64,000 nucleotides of DNA from Acidimicrobiia bacterium (GCA_022819505.1 JAJEHD010000015.1:65538-129537); one strand, 5' to 3'; shown: positions 8,034-18,135, numbered from the stretch's first letter. Numbers and translations are program-made. The notes: generated from the sequence alone by a model not told the origin.

Positions 8034-10210
8034 GGACCGGCCTCCGCGGCGGTGAGCCAGCCCGTGCGCTGCTCGTCGAGGGCGTAGCTCCAGCCCGGCG
8101 GCACCGCCACCACCGTGTCGACGTCCTCCATCAGCGCGGGACCCTGCGTCGAGAACCCATCGGGCAGGCCGGCACGGTCGTGGACCGGAGTGTCGACGGC
8201 GCCGTTGCCGGGCCAGCAGACCTCCCGGAGGGTGTGGCCGGGCGAGTCTCCGTTGCTTGAAGCTGCGCCCACCGGCCGGGGCCGAGCCTCCAGCCGGTAG
8301 CCCGAGGCGCCGGCCACCAGACGGAACAGCTGGACCAGGATCCCTCCGTACGGGTGGATGGACCCGGCCCCGTAGGCGGCCGCGAACACCTCGTTGAAGG
8401 CATCGCACACGGCCACCACGTCTTCGGGGCCCTCCAACACCAGGCGGGGCGACTCAAGCCGGACGGTGTGGTGCTGGCCGCCGTAGTTCATGTCCAGCTC
8501 CAGCCGCAGCGTCACCGAGTCGAGGCCGAACCCTTCCTCGGCCATGTCCCGCTCGGCCAGGGCCTTCAGCGCCCGCACCACTTCGTTGAAGGTGTCGGCC
8601 TCATCGGTGTAGGAGTCGCCGTCGAAGAGCTGGACCATCCGGGTGCGCTCGTAGGTCTGCATCACACCCATGGTGGCCACGCCGTAGGCGTTGAACTCGC
8701 TGCCGTGACCGAAGGTAGCCACCGTGCCCACGTCGGCGTAGCCGGCCACCGCGGCGGCGTGCACCGGCCCGGCCCCGCCGAAGGCGAACATGGTGAAGTC
8801 GCGGGGGTCGTGGCCCTCCAGCGCGGTCTGGCGATAGATCTCCTGGCCCATCACGCCGTCGATCAGCCGGCGCACCCGCACGGCCGCGTCGATCACGTCG
8901 ATCCCCAGCGGGCCGGCGATGCCGCGGGTCAGGGCCCGCTCGGCCCGGCGGCGGCTCAGCGGCATCGCCCCGCCCAGGAACCGGTCGGGATCGATGAAGC
9001 CCAGCACCACGTCGGCGTCGGTGACGGTGGGCTCGGTCCCGCCCTGCGAGTAGCAGGCCGGCCCGGGCATCGAGCCCGCGCTGCGAGGCCCGACCCGCAG
9101 CTCGCCGGTGTCGGTGACGTATGCGATCGAGCCGCCGCCCGCGCCGATGGAGTAGTTGGCGATGACCGGCAGGTGCACCCGCCAGCGGTCGATCACCGGG
9201 TCGAACTCGTAGTTGCGGTCCTGCCCGTCGATCACCAGGCCCACGTCGAAGCTGGTGCCTCCCATGTCGGCGGTGATCACCCGGTCGAGGCCGTAGTCCC
9301 GGGCCATGACCGCCGCGCCGGCCAGGCCGGCCACCGGCCCGCTTCCCAGCAGGTGCAGGGCGGTGGTGCGGCTGGGCGAGGCCACCCCGCCGATGTTGCG
9401 GGCCACCAGCAACGGCTTGCTGCATCCCAGGGCCCGCAGCCGGTCGCCCAGGTCGATGACGTGCTCCTCGGTGTCGGGGGCCAGGAAGGCGCTGAGGATG
9501 GTGGTGATGCTGCGGCGGTACTCGTCGAGGCGGGGGGCCACCTCCGACGAGAGCAGCACCGGGCAGCGGCCCAGTACCGAGTCGGGGTACTCGCGGCGCA
9601 CGATCTCGGCCACCTGCTGCTCGTGGACCGGGTTCATGAACGACCAGGCCAGGCACACCGCTATCGCTCGCACGCCCTGGCGCACCAGGTGGTCGACCGC
9701 GGCCAGCACGTCGTCGGTCCGCAGCGGCATCAGCACCTCGCCGAAGCAGTCGATGCGCTCCCGCACCCCGACCCGCAGCGCCCGGGGCACCAGGTCGTCG
9801 GGCCGCTGGGCACGGGTGCGGTCGATCTGCACCTCCAGGGGCATGCCGTCGGCCCACGAGCGGGAGCGGGCCACATGCACGGTGTCCTCCTGGCCGGCGG
9901 TGGTGATGAGCCCCACCTTGGGGCCGGTGCGCTCGATGAGGGCGTTGGTGCCGACGGTGGTGGAGTACTTGACCGCGTCGGCCGCGGCGAAGGCGTCTGC
10001 CGGGTCGCAGCCGAGCCGCCGGACGGCTTCGCCGATGGCCTCGATCATGCCGTCGGACAGGTCGGCGTGGGTTGTCAGGGACTTGCCGGTGGCCTGGCGC
10101 CCGCCCAGCACCACGAAGGCGTCGGTGAACGTCCCTCCTATGTCCACGTCGAGCAGGCTCGGCCCGCCCGCCCCGACCGGTCCGGCATCTGCGGCTTCAG
10201 GCGATGGCAT
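8030..10210 (-). CDS. Hydantoinase/oxoprolinase HyuA-type subunit 1 (putative ketone carboxylase alpha)
   Basis: A 726-residue HyuA family ATPase. It has VDIGGTFTDAF near residue 22, TTVGTNALIER, ADMGGTSFDVG (ASKHA phosphate 2 motif) and FAFGGAGPVHAAAVA. It is clearly paralogous to the 674-residue HyuA at 3071-5095 but diverged. In acetophenone carboxylase two unequal HyuA-like subunits form the alpha and alpha-prime ATPase parts. The ATG start overlaps the gamma-subunit gene by 14 bases. I read the likely role as phosphorylation of the substrate enol and/or of bicarbonate at ATP cost. The substrate is unknown; hydantoinase or oxoprolinase activity is less likely because of the gamma subunit. 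Confidence 0.9.
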   Translation of the reverse strand: MPSPEAADAGPVGAGGPSLLDVDIGGTFTDAFVVLGGRQATGKSLTTHADLSDGMIEAIGEAVRRLGCDPADAFAAADAVKYSTTVGTNALIERTGPKVGLITTAGQEDTVHVARSRSWADGMPLEVQIDRTRAQRPDDLVPRALRVGVRERIDCFGEVLMPLRTDDVLAAVDHLVRQGVRAIAVCLAWSFMNPVHEQQVAEIVRREYPDSVLGRCPVLLSSEVAPRLDEYRRSITTILSAFLAPDTEEHVIDLGDRLRALGCSKPLLVARNIGGVASPSRTTALHLLGSGPVAGLAGAAVMARDYGLDRVITADMGGTSFDVGLVIDGQDRNYEFDPVIDRWRVHLPVIANYSIGAGGGSIAYVTDTGELRVGPRSAGSMPGPACYSQGGTEPTVTDADVVLGFIDPDRFLGGAMPLSRRRAERALTRGIAGPLGIDVIDAAVRVRRLIDGVMGQEIYRQTALEGHDPRDFTMFAFGGAGPVHAAAVAGYADVGTVATFGHGSEFNAYGVATMGVMQTYERTRMVQLFDGDSYTDEADTFNEVVRALKALAERDMAEEGFGLDSVTLRLELDMNYGGQHHTVRLESPRLVLEGPEDVVAVCDAFNEVFAAAYGAGSIHPYGGILVQLFRLVAGASGYRLEARPRPVGAASSNGDSPGHTLREVCWPGNGAVDTPVHDRAGLPDGFSTQGPALMEDVDTVVAVPPGWSYALDEQRTGWLTAAEAGP

Positions 10211-10532
10211 CGAGGTCGAGCTCTATGTCGTGGGTGATGGGATGACCGGGCGGCAGGTACTCGACGTCGAACATCACCGCGCAGGTGGGGCAGTAGAACT
10301 CCACGATCCGGCACCACTCGGGATGCGGGCTGAACCCGAACTCGGTGGCAGGATCGAAGGGAACGTGGATCTCCCGCGGGTCCCGGTCGTGGACCAGGCA
10401 ACCCTCCTTGTAGTTGCGCTGCGCCGGGCCGAGATCGTGCCCGCACCGGTTGCACACCCAACGCCAGGAGGCCACATCGAGGTCTAGCGCCTCGGTGATG
10501 CGCCGCCGCCCAGCGCCGGAGTCCGTGGCCAC
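10197..10532 (-). CDS. Acetone/acetophenone carboxylase gamma-type small zinc subunit
   Basis: A 111-residue protein. Four cysteines in two CxxC pairs (WVCNRCGHDL and EFYCPTCAVMF) suggest one bound zinc. Its size and the pattern CNRCGHDLG...NYKEGCLVHDRDPREIH match the acetone carboxylase gamma-subunit family (Acetone_carb_G). It is the diagnostic member of the operon: HyuA/HyuB pairs are common, but this subunit occurs with ketone carboxylases. GTG start, preceded by GGGGGAGGA about 9 bases upstream. First gene of the eight-gene operon, downstream of a good -10 box. Confidence 0.88.
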   Translation of the reverse strand: MATDSGAGRRRITEALDLDVASWRWVCNRCGHDLGPAQRNYKEGCLVHDRDPREIHVPFDPATEFGFSPHPEWCRIVEFYCPTCAVMFDVEYLPPGHPITHDIELDLDAIA

Positions 10533-10569
10533 TTAGACCGATCCTCCCCCGGTCGCCTCTAGTGGCCGG

Positions 10570-10593
10570 ATTGTATACCGCTGCCCCTAGCGG
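10570..10593 (-). promoter_or_regulatory. Candidate promoter and small dyad upstream of the carboxylase operon
   Basis: Read on the minus strand, TACAAT (10575-10570) makes a good -10 box about 38 bases before the GTG of the gamma-subunit gene. Immediately upstream is a perfect 5-bp inverted repeat, CCGCT/AGCGG with a 6-base loop (10578-10593), lying in the -10/-35 spacer where a repressor could sit. The -35 region is poor (TTAGAG-like), so activation or an alternative sigma factor is possible. Confidence 0.4.
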
Positions 10594-10619
10594 CTCTAAG
10601 GCCGAGACGTGTGCCGCCG

Positions 10620-11045
10620 CTAGGTCCAGACGGCCAGCAGGATGCCGATGACGCTGTAGGAGATGAGCGGGTAGCCGCTGTTGATGGCGAACAGCTTGAG
10701 GCTGCGGCCCTCGAACGCGTAGTTGATGGTGTTGGAGGTGAAGATGAAGCCGACCGCGGCCAGCAGCCCCAGTCCGAGGCCCTCGCCGGCGCCGTCCGCG
10801 CCCAGTCCCTGGGCCAGCAGCGCGAGGACGAGGGTGAACACGATCCCGCTCGCCACCGCCAGCACGTAGGGGTACCACTGCCGGGGCGTCCCCTTCATGG
10901 CCTCCATGTCGTCGGTGCTCAAGCCCACCTCGGCCATCCAGGGCTTGGCCAGGGTGCTGTACCACGCGGCACCCAGCGCCTGGTTGAACACCACCGCCAC
11001 CAGGATCGCCCAGTAGTTCAAGCTGCCCAGATCGAAGCTGTCCAT
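10620..11045 (-). CDS. DUF1761-family small membrane protein
   Basis: A 141-residue protein with about four membrane segments. The N-terminal segment carries the family hallmark NYWAILVAVVFNQALGAAWYS, and LGLGLLAAVGFIFTSNTINY and the C-terminal SYSVIGILLAVWT are further helices. DUF1761 proteins are of unknown function. I chose the ATG at 11045 because AGGGGAC lies 6-8 bases upstream; an in-frame ATG six codons earlier lacks this. It is divergently oriented to prfC, with about 120 bases between the two starts, and is not part of the carboxylase operon because an 87-base gap with the promoter separates them. Confidence 0.8.
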   Translation of the reverse strand: MDSFDLGSLNYWAILVAVVFNQALGAAWYSTLAKPWMAEVGLSTDDMEAMKGTPRQWYPYVLAVASGIVFTLVLALLAQGLGADGAGEGLGLGLLAAVGFIFTSNTINYAFEGRSLKLFAINSGYPLISYSVIGILLAVWT

Positions 11046-11166
11046 GTCTCTGTCCCCTTCCATGAAGTGTCCTTGCCCCAAGGCACGGGCGGCCGGATCG
11101 CTGCCCGTGCGCACGCTACCCCGCAGCCCGCGAGGCAGCGATGGCAGCACGGGCCACACTGGTGCC

Positions 11167-12774
<1,608 letters not shown>

Positions 12775-12813
12775 CCGCTGCCGGCAGGGGCCGAGCGCCG
12801 ATAGCGTCCGGTT

Positions 12814-14307
12814 GTGGCTGATCGGCCCAATGTCCTGCTGATCGTCTCGGACGAGGAGCGCCGCAACGACTGGCTCGACGGCGTCGTGGACCTTCCCGCC
12901 CATGAGCGCCTGAGAGCCGACGGGTTGAGCTTCGACCGCTACTTCACCCACGCCTCGCCGTGCTCGCCGTCGAGGGCCAGCCTCTACACCGGCCGCTACC
13001 TGGCCGAGCACGGCGTGGTGGACAACGTCACCTTCCCCACCCATACCGCCCTCGACCCGGCCATCCCCACCATCGGCAGCCTGCTGGCCGACCGCGGCTA
13101 CCGGTCGAGCTACCTGGGCAAGTGGCATCTCGGCCACACCGAGTCGCCGGACATGGCAGCCCACGGCTACCTCGACTGGGAGGGCAACGATGTCCACTTC
13201 ATGGGTAGCGCCCACACCGGCCGCTACTTCGACCCGATCATCGTCGACCAGGCGATCGACTGGCTCACCGACCGGGCCGGCGAGAACGGCAACGGCCAGC
13301 CCTGGTTCCTGACCGTCGCCATGGTCAACCCCCACGACATCATGTGGTTCCCGGCCGACCACCTCAGCTACCAGGCCGAGCACCCCAAGTTCGCCGAGTT
13401 CTTCAACGCGGTGGTGAAGATGCGTCTCGGCGACCTGCCGGTGACCCCGCCGCCGGAGGACTACCCCCGCCTGTTCGACCGGCTGCCCGACAACTTCACC
13501 GACGACCTCCACACCAAGCCCGAAGTGCAGCGGGCCTGGCGTCAGGTGCGCAACCGGGAGCACATGGTCGGCCGCATCGACGCCGACGACCACGACACCT
13601 GGCTGCGGGGCCTCGACTACTACGCCTGGCTGCACATCGAACTGGACCGCAGCCTGAGCCGCCTGCTCGACGCCCTGGATGCCCTCGGCCTCTACGACGA
13701 CACGGTGATCGCCTACACGTCGGACCACGGCGACGCCTGCGGGTCTCACGGCCTGCGGGCCAAGCTGCCCTGCGTCTACGACGAGGTGATGGGGGTTCCG
13801 CTGATCGTGAAGGGGCCGGGCGTGCCGGCCGGGGACCGCACCGGGGCGCTGGCCACCCATGTCGACCTGGCGGCCACGATTGCCGCGCTGGGCGGCATCG
13901 ATCCCGCCAACACGCCCACCCTCTCGGGCCGCGACCTGGCCCCGGTGCTGGCCGACCCGGAGGCGTCGGTGCGAGACTTCGTGCTGTTCTCTCAGGACTC
14001 GGCCCAGTCCGACCTGATCCGCAACACCCGCTACGCGGTGCGGGGCTTCTACGACGGAGAGACCAAGTACGCCCGCTACTACGGGATCGGCGGCGGCGTC
14101 CAGCGCGACGGAAGCGCCGCGGAGAGTGGCAAGCTCTTCGATGTGGACGCCGACTTCGACGACCACGACCACGAGTGGTACGAGACCGCCGAGGATCCCC
14201 ACGAGCTGGTCAACCTGGCCAACGACCGGGGCAGGCGCAGCGAGCTGCGCGCCCTATTCCGCCGTCTGCTGGACTATGAGGCCGAGGAGCTGACACTCAC
14301 GCCATGA
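12814..14307 (+). CDS. Type I sulfatase (formylglycine-dependent), arylsulfatase/choline-sulfatase-like
   Basis: A 497-residue sulfatase. Cys50 in SPCSPSRASLYTGR is the CxPxR site that becomes the catalytic formylglycine, with the TGR signature following. Metal and substrate residues are seen in VLLIVSDEER and YTSDHGDACGSHG. No signal peptide, so probably cytoplasmic. No formylglycine-generating enzyme is encoded in the window. The GTG start is 39 bases after prfC; the stop overlaps the P450 start (ATGA), so the two are translated together. The substrate is unknown; the coupled P450 hints at a sulfated hydrophobic molecule such as a sterol or lipid, which is inference. Confidence 0.92.
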   Translation: MADRPNVLLIVSDEERRNDWLDGVVDLPAHERLRADGLSFDRYFTHASPCSPSRASLYTGRYLAEHGVVDNVTFPTHTALDPAIPTIGSLLADRGYRSSYLGKWHLGHTESPDMAAHGYLDWEGNDVHFMGSAHTGRYFDPIIVDQAIDWLTDRAGENGNGQPWFLTVAMVNPHDIMWFPADHLSYQAEHPKFAEFFNAVVKMRLGDLPVTPPPEDYPRLFDRLPDNFTDDLHTKPEVQRAWRQVRNREHMVGRIDADDHDTWLRGLDYYAWLHIELDRSLSRLLDALDALGLYDDTVIAYTSDHGDACGSHGLRAKLPCVYDEVMGVPLIVKGPGVPAGDRTGALATHVDLAATIAALGGIDPANTPTLSGRDLAPVLADPEASVRDFVLFSQDSAQSDLIRNTRYAVRGFYDGETKYARYYGIGGGVQRDGSAAESGKLFDVDADFDDHDHEWYETAEDPHELVNLANDRGRRSELRALFRRLLDYEAEELTLTP

Positions 14308-15599
14308 CCTACACGATCCCTTCGACCGATCACCCGACCGGCGGGAGCGCCGACTCCGGCGCTGATCCGCACGAGGACGCCAAGCCCCGGGCGCCCGTGG
14401 CTGACTGGGCCACCGACTTCGACCATGTCGATCCGGGCTACGCGGCCCGCGCCCCCGAGATCTGGGACGAGTTGCGCGACGAGTGTCCGGTGGCCCGCAG
14501 CGAGCGCTACGGCGGGACCTGGCTGCCGGTGCGCCACGAAGACGTCTGCGCCATCGCCAAGGACACCGACACCTTCAGCTCCAACGGGGTGGTGGTCCAC
14601 GACGGCCGGCCCGAGATCCCTCCCCCGGTGGGGTTCGCCCCGCCGATCACCAGCGACCCGCCGTTCCACCGGATCGCCCGGGAGTTCCTGCTGCCGGCCT
14701 TCGCCCCCAAACCCATAGAGGCCAAGCGCGAGTCCACCCGCGAGACCTGCCGGGAGCTGCTCGACGACCTGCTGGCCGACGTGGAGGCCGGCCGCACCGA
14801 CATCGTGGACGCCGCGCTGGGCTACACCCAGCACATCCCGGTGAGGGTGATCGCCGACATGCTGGGCGTGCCCCGCTCCGACGGCGACCAGTTCCGGGTG
14901 TTCATCCACCGGATCATGGAGCAGCCCGGAGCCGAGCTGAAGGTGGAGTACGAGGACTCCATCGACTTCTACCTCGACACGCTGATCGCAGCCCGGGCGG
15001 AGAAGCCCCGTGACGATCTGATCAGCCACATGACGCACGCCACGATCGCGGGCCAGCCCCTGGAGCACGAGCACGTGCGGGGCACCTGCGCGCTGCTGAT
15101 CGTCGCCGGCGTGGACACGACGTGGTCGGCGATCGGCGCCTCGCTGTGGCACATGGCCCAGCATCCCGAGGACCGCCGCCGTTGGGTCGAGGATCCGGAC
15201 GTGCGGCCCTTCGCGGTGGAGGAGTTCCTGCGCTTCTACGCGCCGGTGACCATGGCCCGGCTGGTGGCCAAGGACGCCGAGTTCGCGGGCCGGTCGATGC
15301 GGATCAACGACTGGGTGCTGCTGCCGTTCCCGGCCGCCAACCGCGACCCCGAGGCCTTCGACGACGCCGGCACCTTCGTGATCGACCGCATGCGCAACCG
15401 ACACGTCGCCTTCGGGCTGGGTATCCACCGCTGCCTGGGGTCGAATCTGGCCCGCATGGAACTGACCGTGGCGTTGGAGGAGTGGATGGCCCGGGTCCCG
15501 GACTTCGAGCTGGCCGATCCCGAGGGTGTGAGGTGGTCGACCGGCCAGATACGCGGGCCCCGGGAACTGCCGGTGCGGATCCTCAACGGCACGACCTGA
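14304..15599 (+). CDS. Cytochrome P450
   Basis: A 431-residue soluble bacterial P450. The heme-binding motif FGLGIHRCLGS has its thiolate at Cys377, the I-helix oxygen-activation motif is AGVDTT, and the K-helix ExxR is EEFLRF. No N-terminal membrane anchor, so it needs ferredoxin and reductase partners, which are not encoded nearby. Its ATG overlaps the sulfatase stop as ATGA. The first 35 residues are Pro/Asp-rich and probably disordered. The overall look is that of the CYP107/CYP125-like actinobacterial groups, but I cannot assign a family. Coupling to the sulfatase suggests sequential desulfation and hydroxylation. Confidence 0.95.
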   Translation: MTYTIPSTDHPTGGSADSGADPHEDAKPRAPVADWATDFDHVDPGYAARAPEIWDELRDECPVARSERYGGTWLPVRHEDVCAIAKDTDTFSSNGVVVHDGRPEIPPPVGFAPPITSDPPFHRIAREFLLPAFAPKPIEAKRESTRETCRELLDDLLADVEAGRTDIVDAALGYTQHIPVRVIADMLGVPRSDGDQFRVFIHRIMEQPGAELKVEYEDSIDFYLDTLIAARAEKPRDDLISHMTHATIAGQPLEHEHVRGTCALLIVAGVDTTWSAIGASLWHMAQHPEDRRRWVEDPDVRPFAVEEFLRFYAPVTMARLVAKDAEFAGRSMRINDWVLLPFPAANRDPEAFDDAGTFVIDRMRNRHVAFGLGIHRCLGSNLARMELTVALEEWMARVPDFELADPEGVRWSTGQIRGPRELPVRILNGTT

Positions 15600-15612
15600 C
15601 TCCGGAGCGACC

Positions 15613-16644
15613 GTGAGGCTTCACAAGTTCCAGAGTGTCGACGCGTTCGTGGCGCTGGACCTGGCCGGGGCCGAGGCCGCGTCGGGGCCGGTGCGCTGGG
15701 CCCGCAAGATCCTGCAGGGCGGGGCCAAGGACCTGGCCCGCTCCCAGACCTACACCTACGCCGCGCTGCAGATGCGCCGCAGCGGCGCCTCCGCGGGCAT
15801 CAATGCCGAGGCGCCGGGACGGTCCGAGGCCATCGCCGCGTTCGTGGCCGAGGCCGCGGCTCTGGTTCCCGACGGCACCTACCTGCCCGACGCGGCCAAG
15901 GGCGTCGCCGACGCCGACCTGGCCCCGCTGCGGGACGCTGACCCTCGAACCGTCGCCCGGCTCGACGCCTTCGCCGCGGCGTGCGACGGCCTATCGGCGG
16001 CCGCGGCCGCCGACGCGGCCGCGGGCCTCGATGGACGAACCGTCGTCATCGAAGGGTTCTCGGCGACCGGCCCGGCGCTGGCATCCTCTGTAGTCGAGAG
16101 GGGTGGACGGGTAGTGGGCCTGGCCACCGCCGAGGGATCGCTCGCATCCACCGACGGCTTCGACCCGGCGGCTCTGGCAGACGCCTGGGCCGAGCACGGC
16201 GACAAGGCCCTGGGCGCGCTGGCCGGCAGCGACGACGGGTTGGGCAAGCCGGGTGCGCTGTGGGGCATCGGCGCCGACATCGTGTTCGCCGGATCCAGGA
16301 TGGGGATCGTCAACCACGGGGTGGCCGAGGGTCTCGGCTGCCGGGCCCTGGTGCCCAGCGGGCGGCTGGCGTTCACGTCCAAGGCGCTGGCGGTGAGCCG
16401 ACGCCGCGGGGTGGCCGCGGTGCCCGACTTCGTGGCCCTGGCCGGATCCTCCATCGCAGCTTGGAGCAACCCCGACACCGCCGACGACGAGATCCGTGCC
16501 AAGATCACCGGCACCGTCGCGGCTCTGATGGCGGACGCCCTCACATCCGACGACGGCCCCTTCCTGGGCGCCTGCTACACCGCGGAGGCGTTCCTGTCGA
16601 CGTGGCAGGAAGAGCTGCCCTTCGGCCGCCCCCTCGCCTCCTGA
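15613..16644 (+). CDS. Glutamate/leucine dehydrogenase-like protein, probably catalytically degenerate
   Basis: A 343-residue protein. The C-terminal half resembles the NAD-binding domain of Glu/Leu/Phe/Val dehydrogenases: VVIEGFSATGPALASSVVE as the Rossmann turn, ADIVFAG, then RRRGVAAVPDFVALAGSS in place of the usual VPDILANAGG. The N-terminal substrate domain is short, and the region that should be PFGGAKGGI with the catalytic lysine reads RSGASAGINA, without lysine. I infer loss of classical oxidative deamination, so it may be a regulatory or repurposed protein. GTG start with CGGAG about 5 bases upstream. It begins 14 bases after the P450 and is probably cotranscribed with it. Confidence 0.75.
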   Translation: MRLHKFQSVDAFVALDLAGAEAASGPVRWARKILQGGAKDLARSQTYTYAALQMRRSGASAGINAEAPGRSEAIAAFVAEAAALVPDGTYLPDAAKGVADADLAPLRDADPRTVARLDAFAAACDGLSAAAAADAAAGLDGRTVVIEGFSATGPALASSVVERGGRVVGLATAEGSLASTDGFDPAALADAWAEHGDKALGALAGSDDGLGKPGALWGIGADIVFAGSRMGIVNHGVAEGLGCRALVPSGRLAFTSKALAVSRRRGVAAVPDFVALAGSSIAAWSNPDTADDEIRAKITGTVAALMADALTSDDGPFLGACYTAEAFLSTWQEELPFGRPLAS

Positions 16645-16677
16645 GAACTCGGCGCTCCGCTACCCTGAACTCTCCAC

Positions 16678-16754
16678 GGGGCTGTAGCTCAGTTGGCTAG
16701 AGCACCTGCTTTGCAAGCAGGGGGTCGTCGGTTCGAGTCCGATCAGCTCCACCA
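16678..16754 (+). tRNA. tRNA-Ala (anticodon UGC)
   Basis: A full cloverleaf is visible. The acceptor GGGGCTG pairs with CAGCTCC and contains the G3-U70 wobble pair that identifies alanine tRNAs. The D-arm starts GCTC, the anticodon stem CCTGC/GCAGG holds the loop TTTGCAA (anticodon TGC), and the T-arm loop is TTCGAGT. CCA is encoded at the 3' end (16752-16754). Confidence 0.97.
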
Positions 16755-16787
16755 GGCGAACCTCCACGGGTGAAGGGGAGGCAGGCA

Positions 16788-17633
16788 GTGACTCGAATCG
16801 GTCTGGCTCAGATCCTCAGCCGTCCCGGGGCGGCCGAGGCCAACCGGAAGGCCAGCGTCGACGCGGCCGCCTCACTGTTCGAGCAGGGAGCGGACATCGT
16901 GCTGCTTCCCGAGATGGCGGTGCCGTGGTACAGCACCGACCGGGAGGCGCTGGCGCCGCTGGCCGAAGCCCTCGACGGCCCGACCGTCACCGACTGGCAG
17001 GCCGAGGCCGCCCGCCACGGCGGGCTCGTCGTCGGTGGCTTCTGCGAACGATCGGGCGACGACATCTACAACACCGCGGTCGCCGTCGGCCCCGACGGCG
17101 TGGTCGCCCACTACCGCAAGCTGCACCTCTTCGACGTCGAGAAGCACTGCTTCACGCGCGGCGACGCCGGGTTGACCGTGACCGAGACGGCCTGGGGCAC
17201 CATCGGGCTGTGCATCTGCTACGACCTGCGCTTCGTGGAGGTCGTGCGGGTGCTGGCCCTGCGGGGCGCGGAGGTGATCTGCGTCCCTACCGCCTGGGTG
17301 CGCGGCTTCGACCGGCGCCAGTACGCCGAGGGCGAGCTGATCCCCCACGCCGAGGGTGCGCTCGTGCAAGCCAACCTGAGCCAGGTGTTCATCGCGTGCG
17401 CGTCCCAGGTCGGCGCCGGTGACGGTGTCGAGTGCCTGGGCTCTTCGGTGGTGGCCGACCCCTACGGCGGGGTGGCGGCCGGTCCGCTGTCGACCGTCCG
17501 CGAGCAGCTCGAGGTCGCCGACATCGACCTGTCCGAGGCCAAGCGGGCCCAGGCCCGCAGCGAGCTGATCAAGCCCCGGGCCGACCGCCGCACCGACGTC
17601 TACGGCGTCCTGCACGAGGGCGAGCCGCTCTAG
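16788..17633 (+). CDS. Nitrilase-superfamily carbon-nitrogen hydrolase (amidase-type)
   Basis: A 281-residue amidohydrolase with the Glu-Lys-Cys triad of the nitrilase superfamily: Glu42 in LLPEMAVPW, Lys111 in HYRKLHLFD and Cys144 in LCICYDLRF. It probably hydrolyses an amide or carbamoyl C-N bond. Length and motifs suggest an omega-amidase or N-carbamoyl-amine hydrolase type rather than a true nitrilase. I chose the GTG at 16788 because GGGGAGG lies 6 bases upstream; the longer frame from 16770 would have that ribosome-binding site inside the coding region. It lies just after tRNA-Ala. Confidence 0.9.
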   Translation: MTRIGLAQILSRPGAAEANRKASVDAAASLFEQGADIVLLPEMAVPWYSTDREALAPLAEALDGPTVTDWQAEAARHGGLVVGGFCERSGDDIYNTAVAVGPDGVVAHYRKLHLFDVEKHCFTRGDAGLTVTETAWGTIGLCICYDLRFVEVVRVLALRGAEVICVPTAWVRGFDRRQYAEGELIPHAEGALVQANLSQVFIACASQVGAGDGVECLGSSVVADPYGGVAAGPLSTVREQLEVADIDLSEAKRAQARSELIKPRADRRTDVYGVLHEGEPL

Positions 17634-17644
17634 CCCTAAGAGGC

Positions 17645-17658
17645 CGAGCGGGCGCTCG
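17645..17658. terminator. Short hairpin between convergent genes, possible bidirectional terminator
   Basis: The perfect inverted repeat CGAGCG-GG-CGCTCG lies in the 28-base gap between the convergent nitrilase-like gene and the minus-strand gene at 17662. No T-run follows on either strand, so intrinsic termination is uncertain. Confidence 0.3.
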
Positions 17659-17661
17659 CCG

Positions 17662-18135
17662 TCAGGCGATGCTCAAGCCCGACAGGACGCGGTTGAATTC
17701 GGGCACCAGCACCCCGCGGCGGGAGTGCGACCCGATCACTACGTAGAGGCAGAACGCCCGGGCGCCCACATGGAAGAAATGCTGCAGGCCGGCATGGCCC
17801 GCCACCCACACGTTCAGCTGGTCCGGGCCGAAGTCGTCGGGGGCGAGGCGGTCCGGCACGCCCTCCGCCGCGAAGAGCATGGTCCCGACCGACGCTGCGC
17901 CGAACTCGACCAGCGCGGCGAAGATCCCGTTGCGGTCCATGGTCTCGACCGCTCCGGCTCCGTAGTCGTCGCGTTCCGCGGGCAGCGAGAAGTTGGCCGC
18001 GTGCAGCACCACCAGCGGTGCGGGCAACGGGTCCACGGCTTGGTCCAGCGTCGAAGGGTCCGGCTGGGTAGACAGCTCAGCCTCCCAGCCCGCCGGAACA
18101 TCGATGCTCACCCCATGAGCGGCCAGTGTGGTCAC
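17662..18135 (-). CDS. Hypothetical protein
   Basis: A 157-residue protein I do not recognise. It begins HGVSIDVPAGWEAEL, a beta-rich opening seen in small single-domain proteins of the type annotated as probable lipid or stress-associated proteins in actinobacteria. A C-terminal half containing LQHFFHVGARAFCLYVVIG suggests a compact mixed fold. There is no signal peptide or membrane segment. GTG start. Last gene of the minus-strand cluster that runs from the mauE-like gene at 21424, 22 bases after the membrane protein. A link to the Mau-like genes is by position only. Confidence 0.65.
   Translation of the reverse strand: MTTLAAHGVSIDVPAGWEAELSTQPDPSTLDQAVDPLPAPLVVLHAANFSLPAERDDYGAGAVETMDRNGIFAALVEFGAASVGTMLFAAEGVPDRLAPDDFGPDQLNVWVAGHAGLQHFFHVGARAFCLYVVIGSHSRRGVLVPEFNRVLSGLSIA

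Noticed and set aside
6246..8087. Long plus-strand open frame (613 codons) opposite hyuB
   Set aside because: Antisense shadow caused by high GC at third positions; the peptide is His/Ala/Gly/Val-rich with no domain, while hyuB on the other strand is unmistakable.
8354..10237. Long plus-strand open frame (627 codons) opposite hyuA-1
   Set aside because: Same kind of antisense shadow; no motifs, while the minus strand encodes a complete HyuA.
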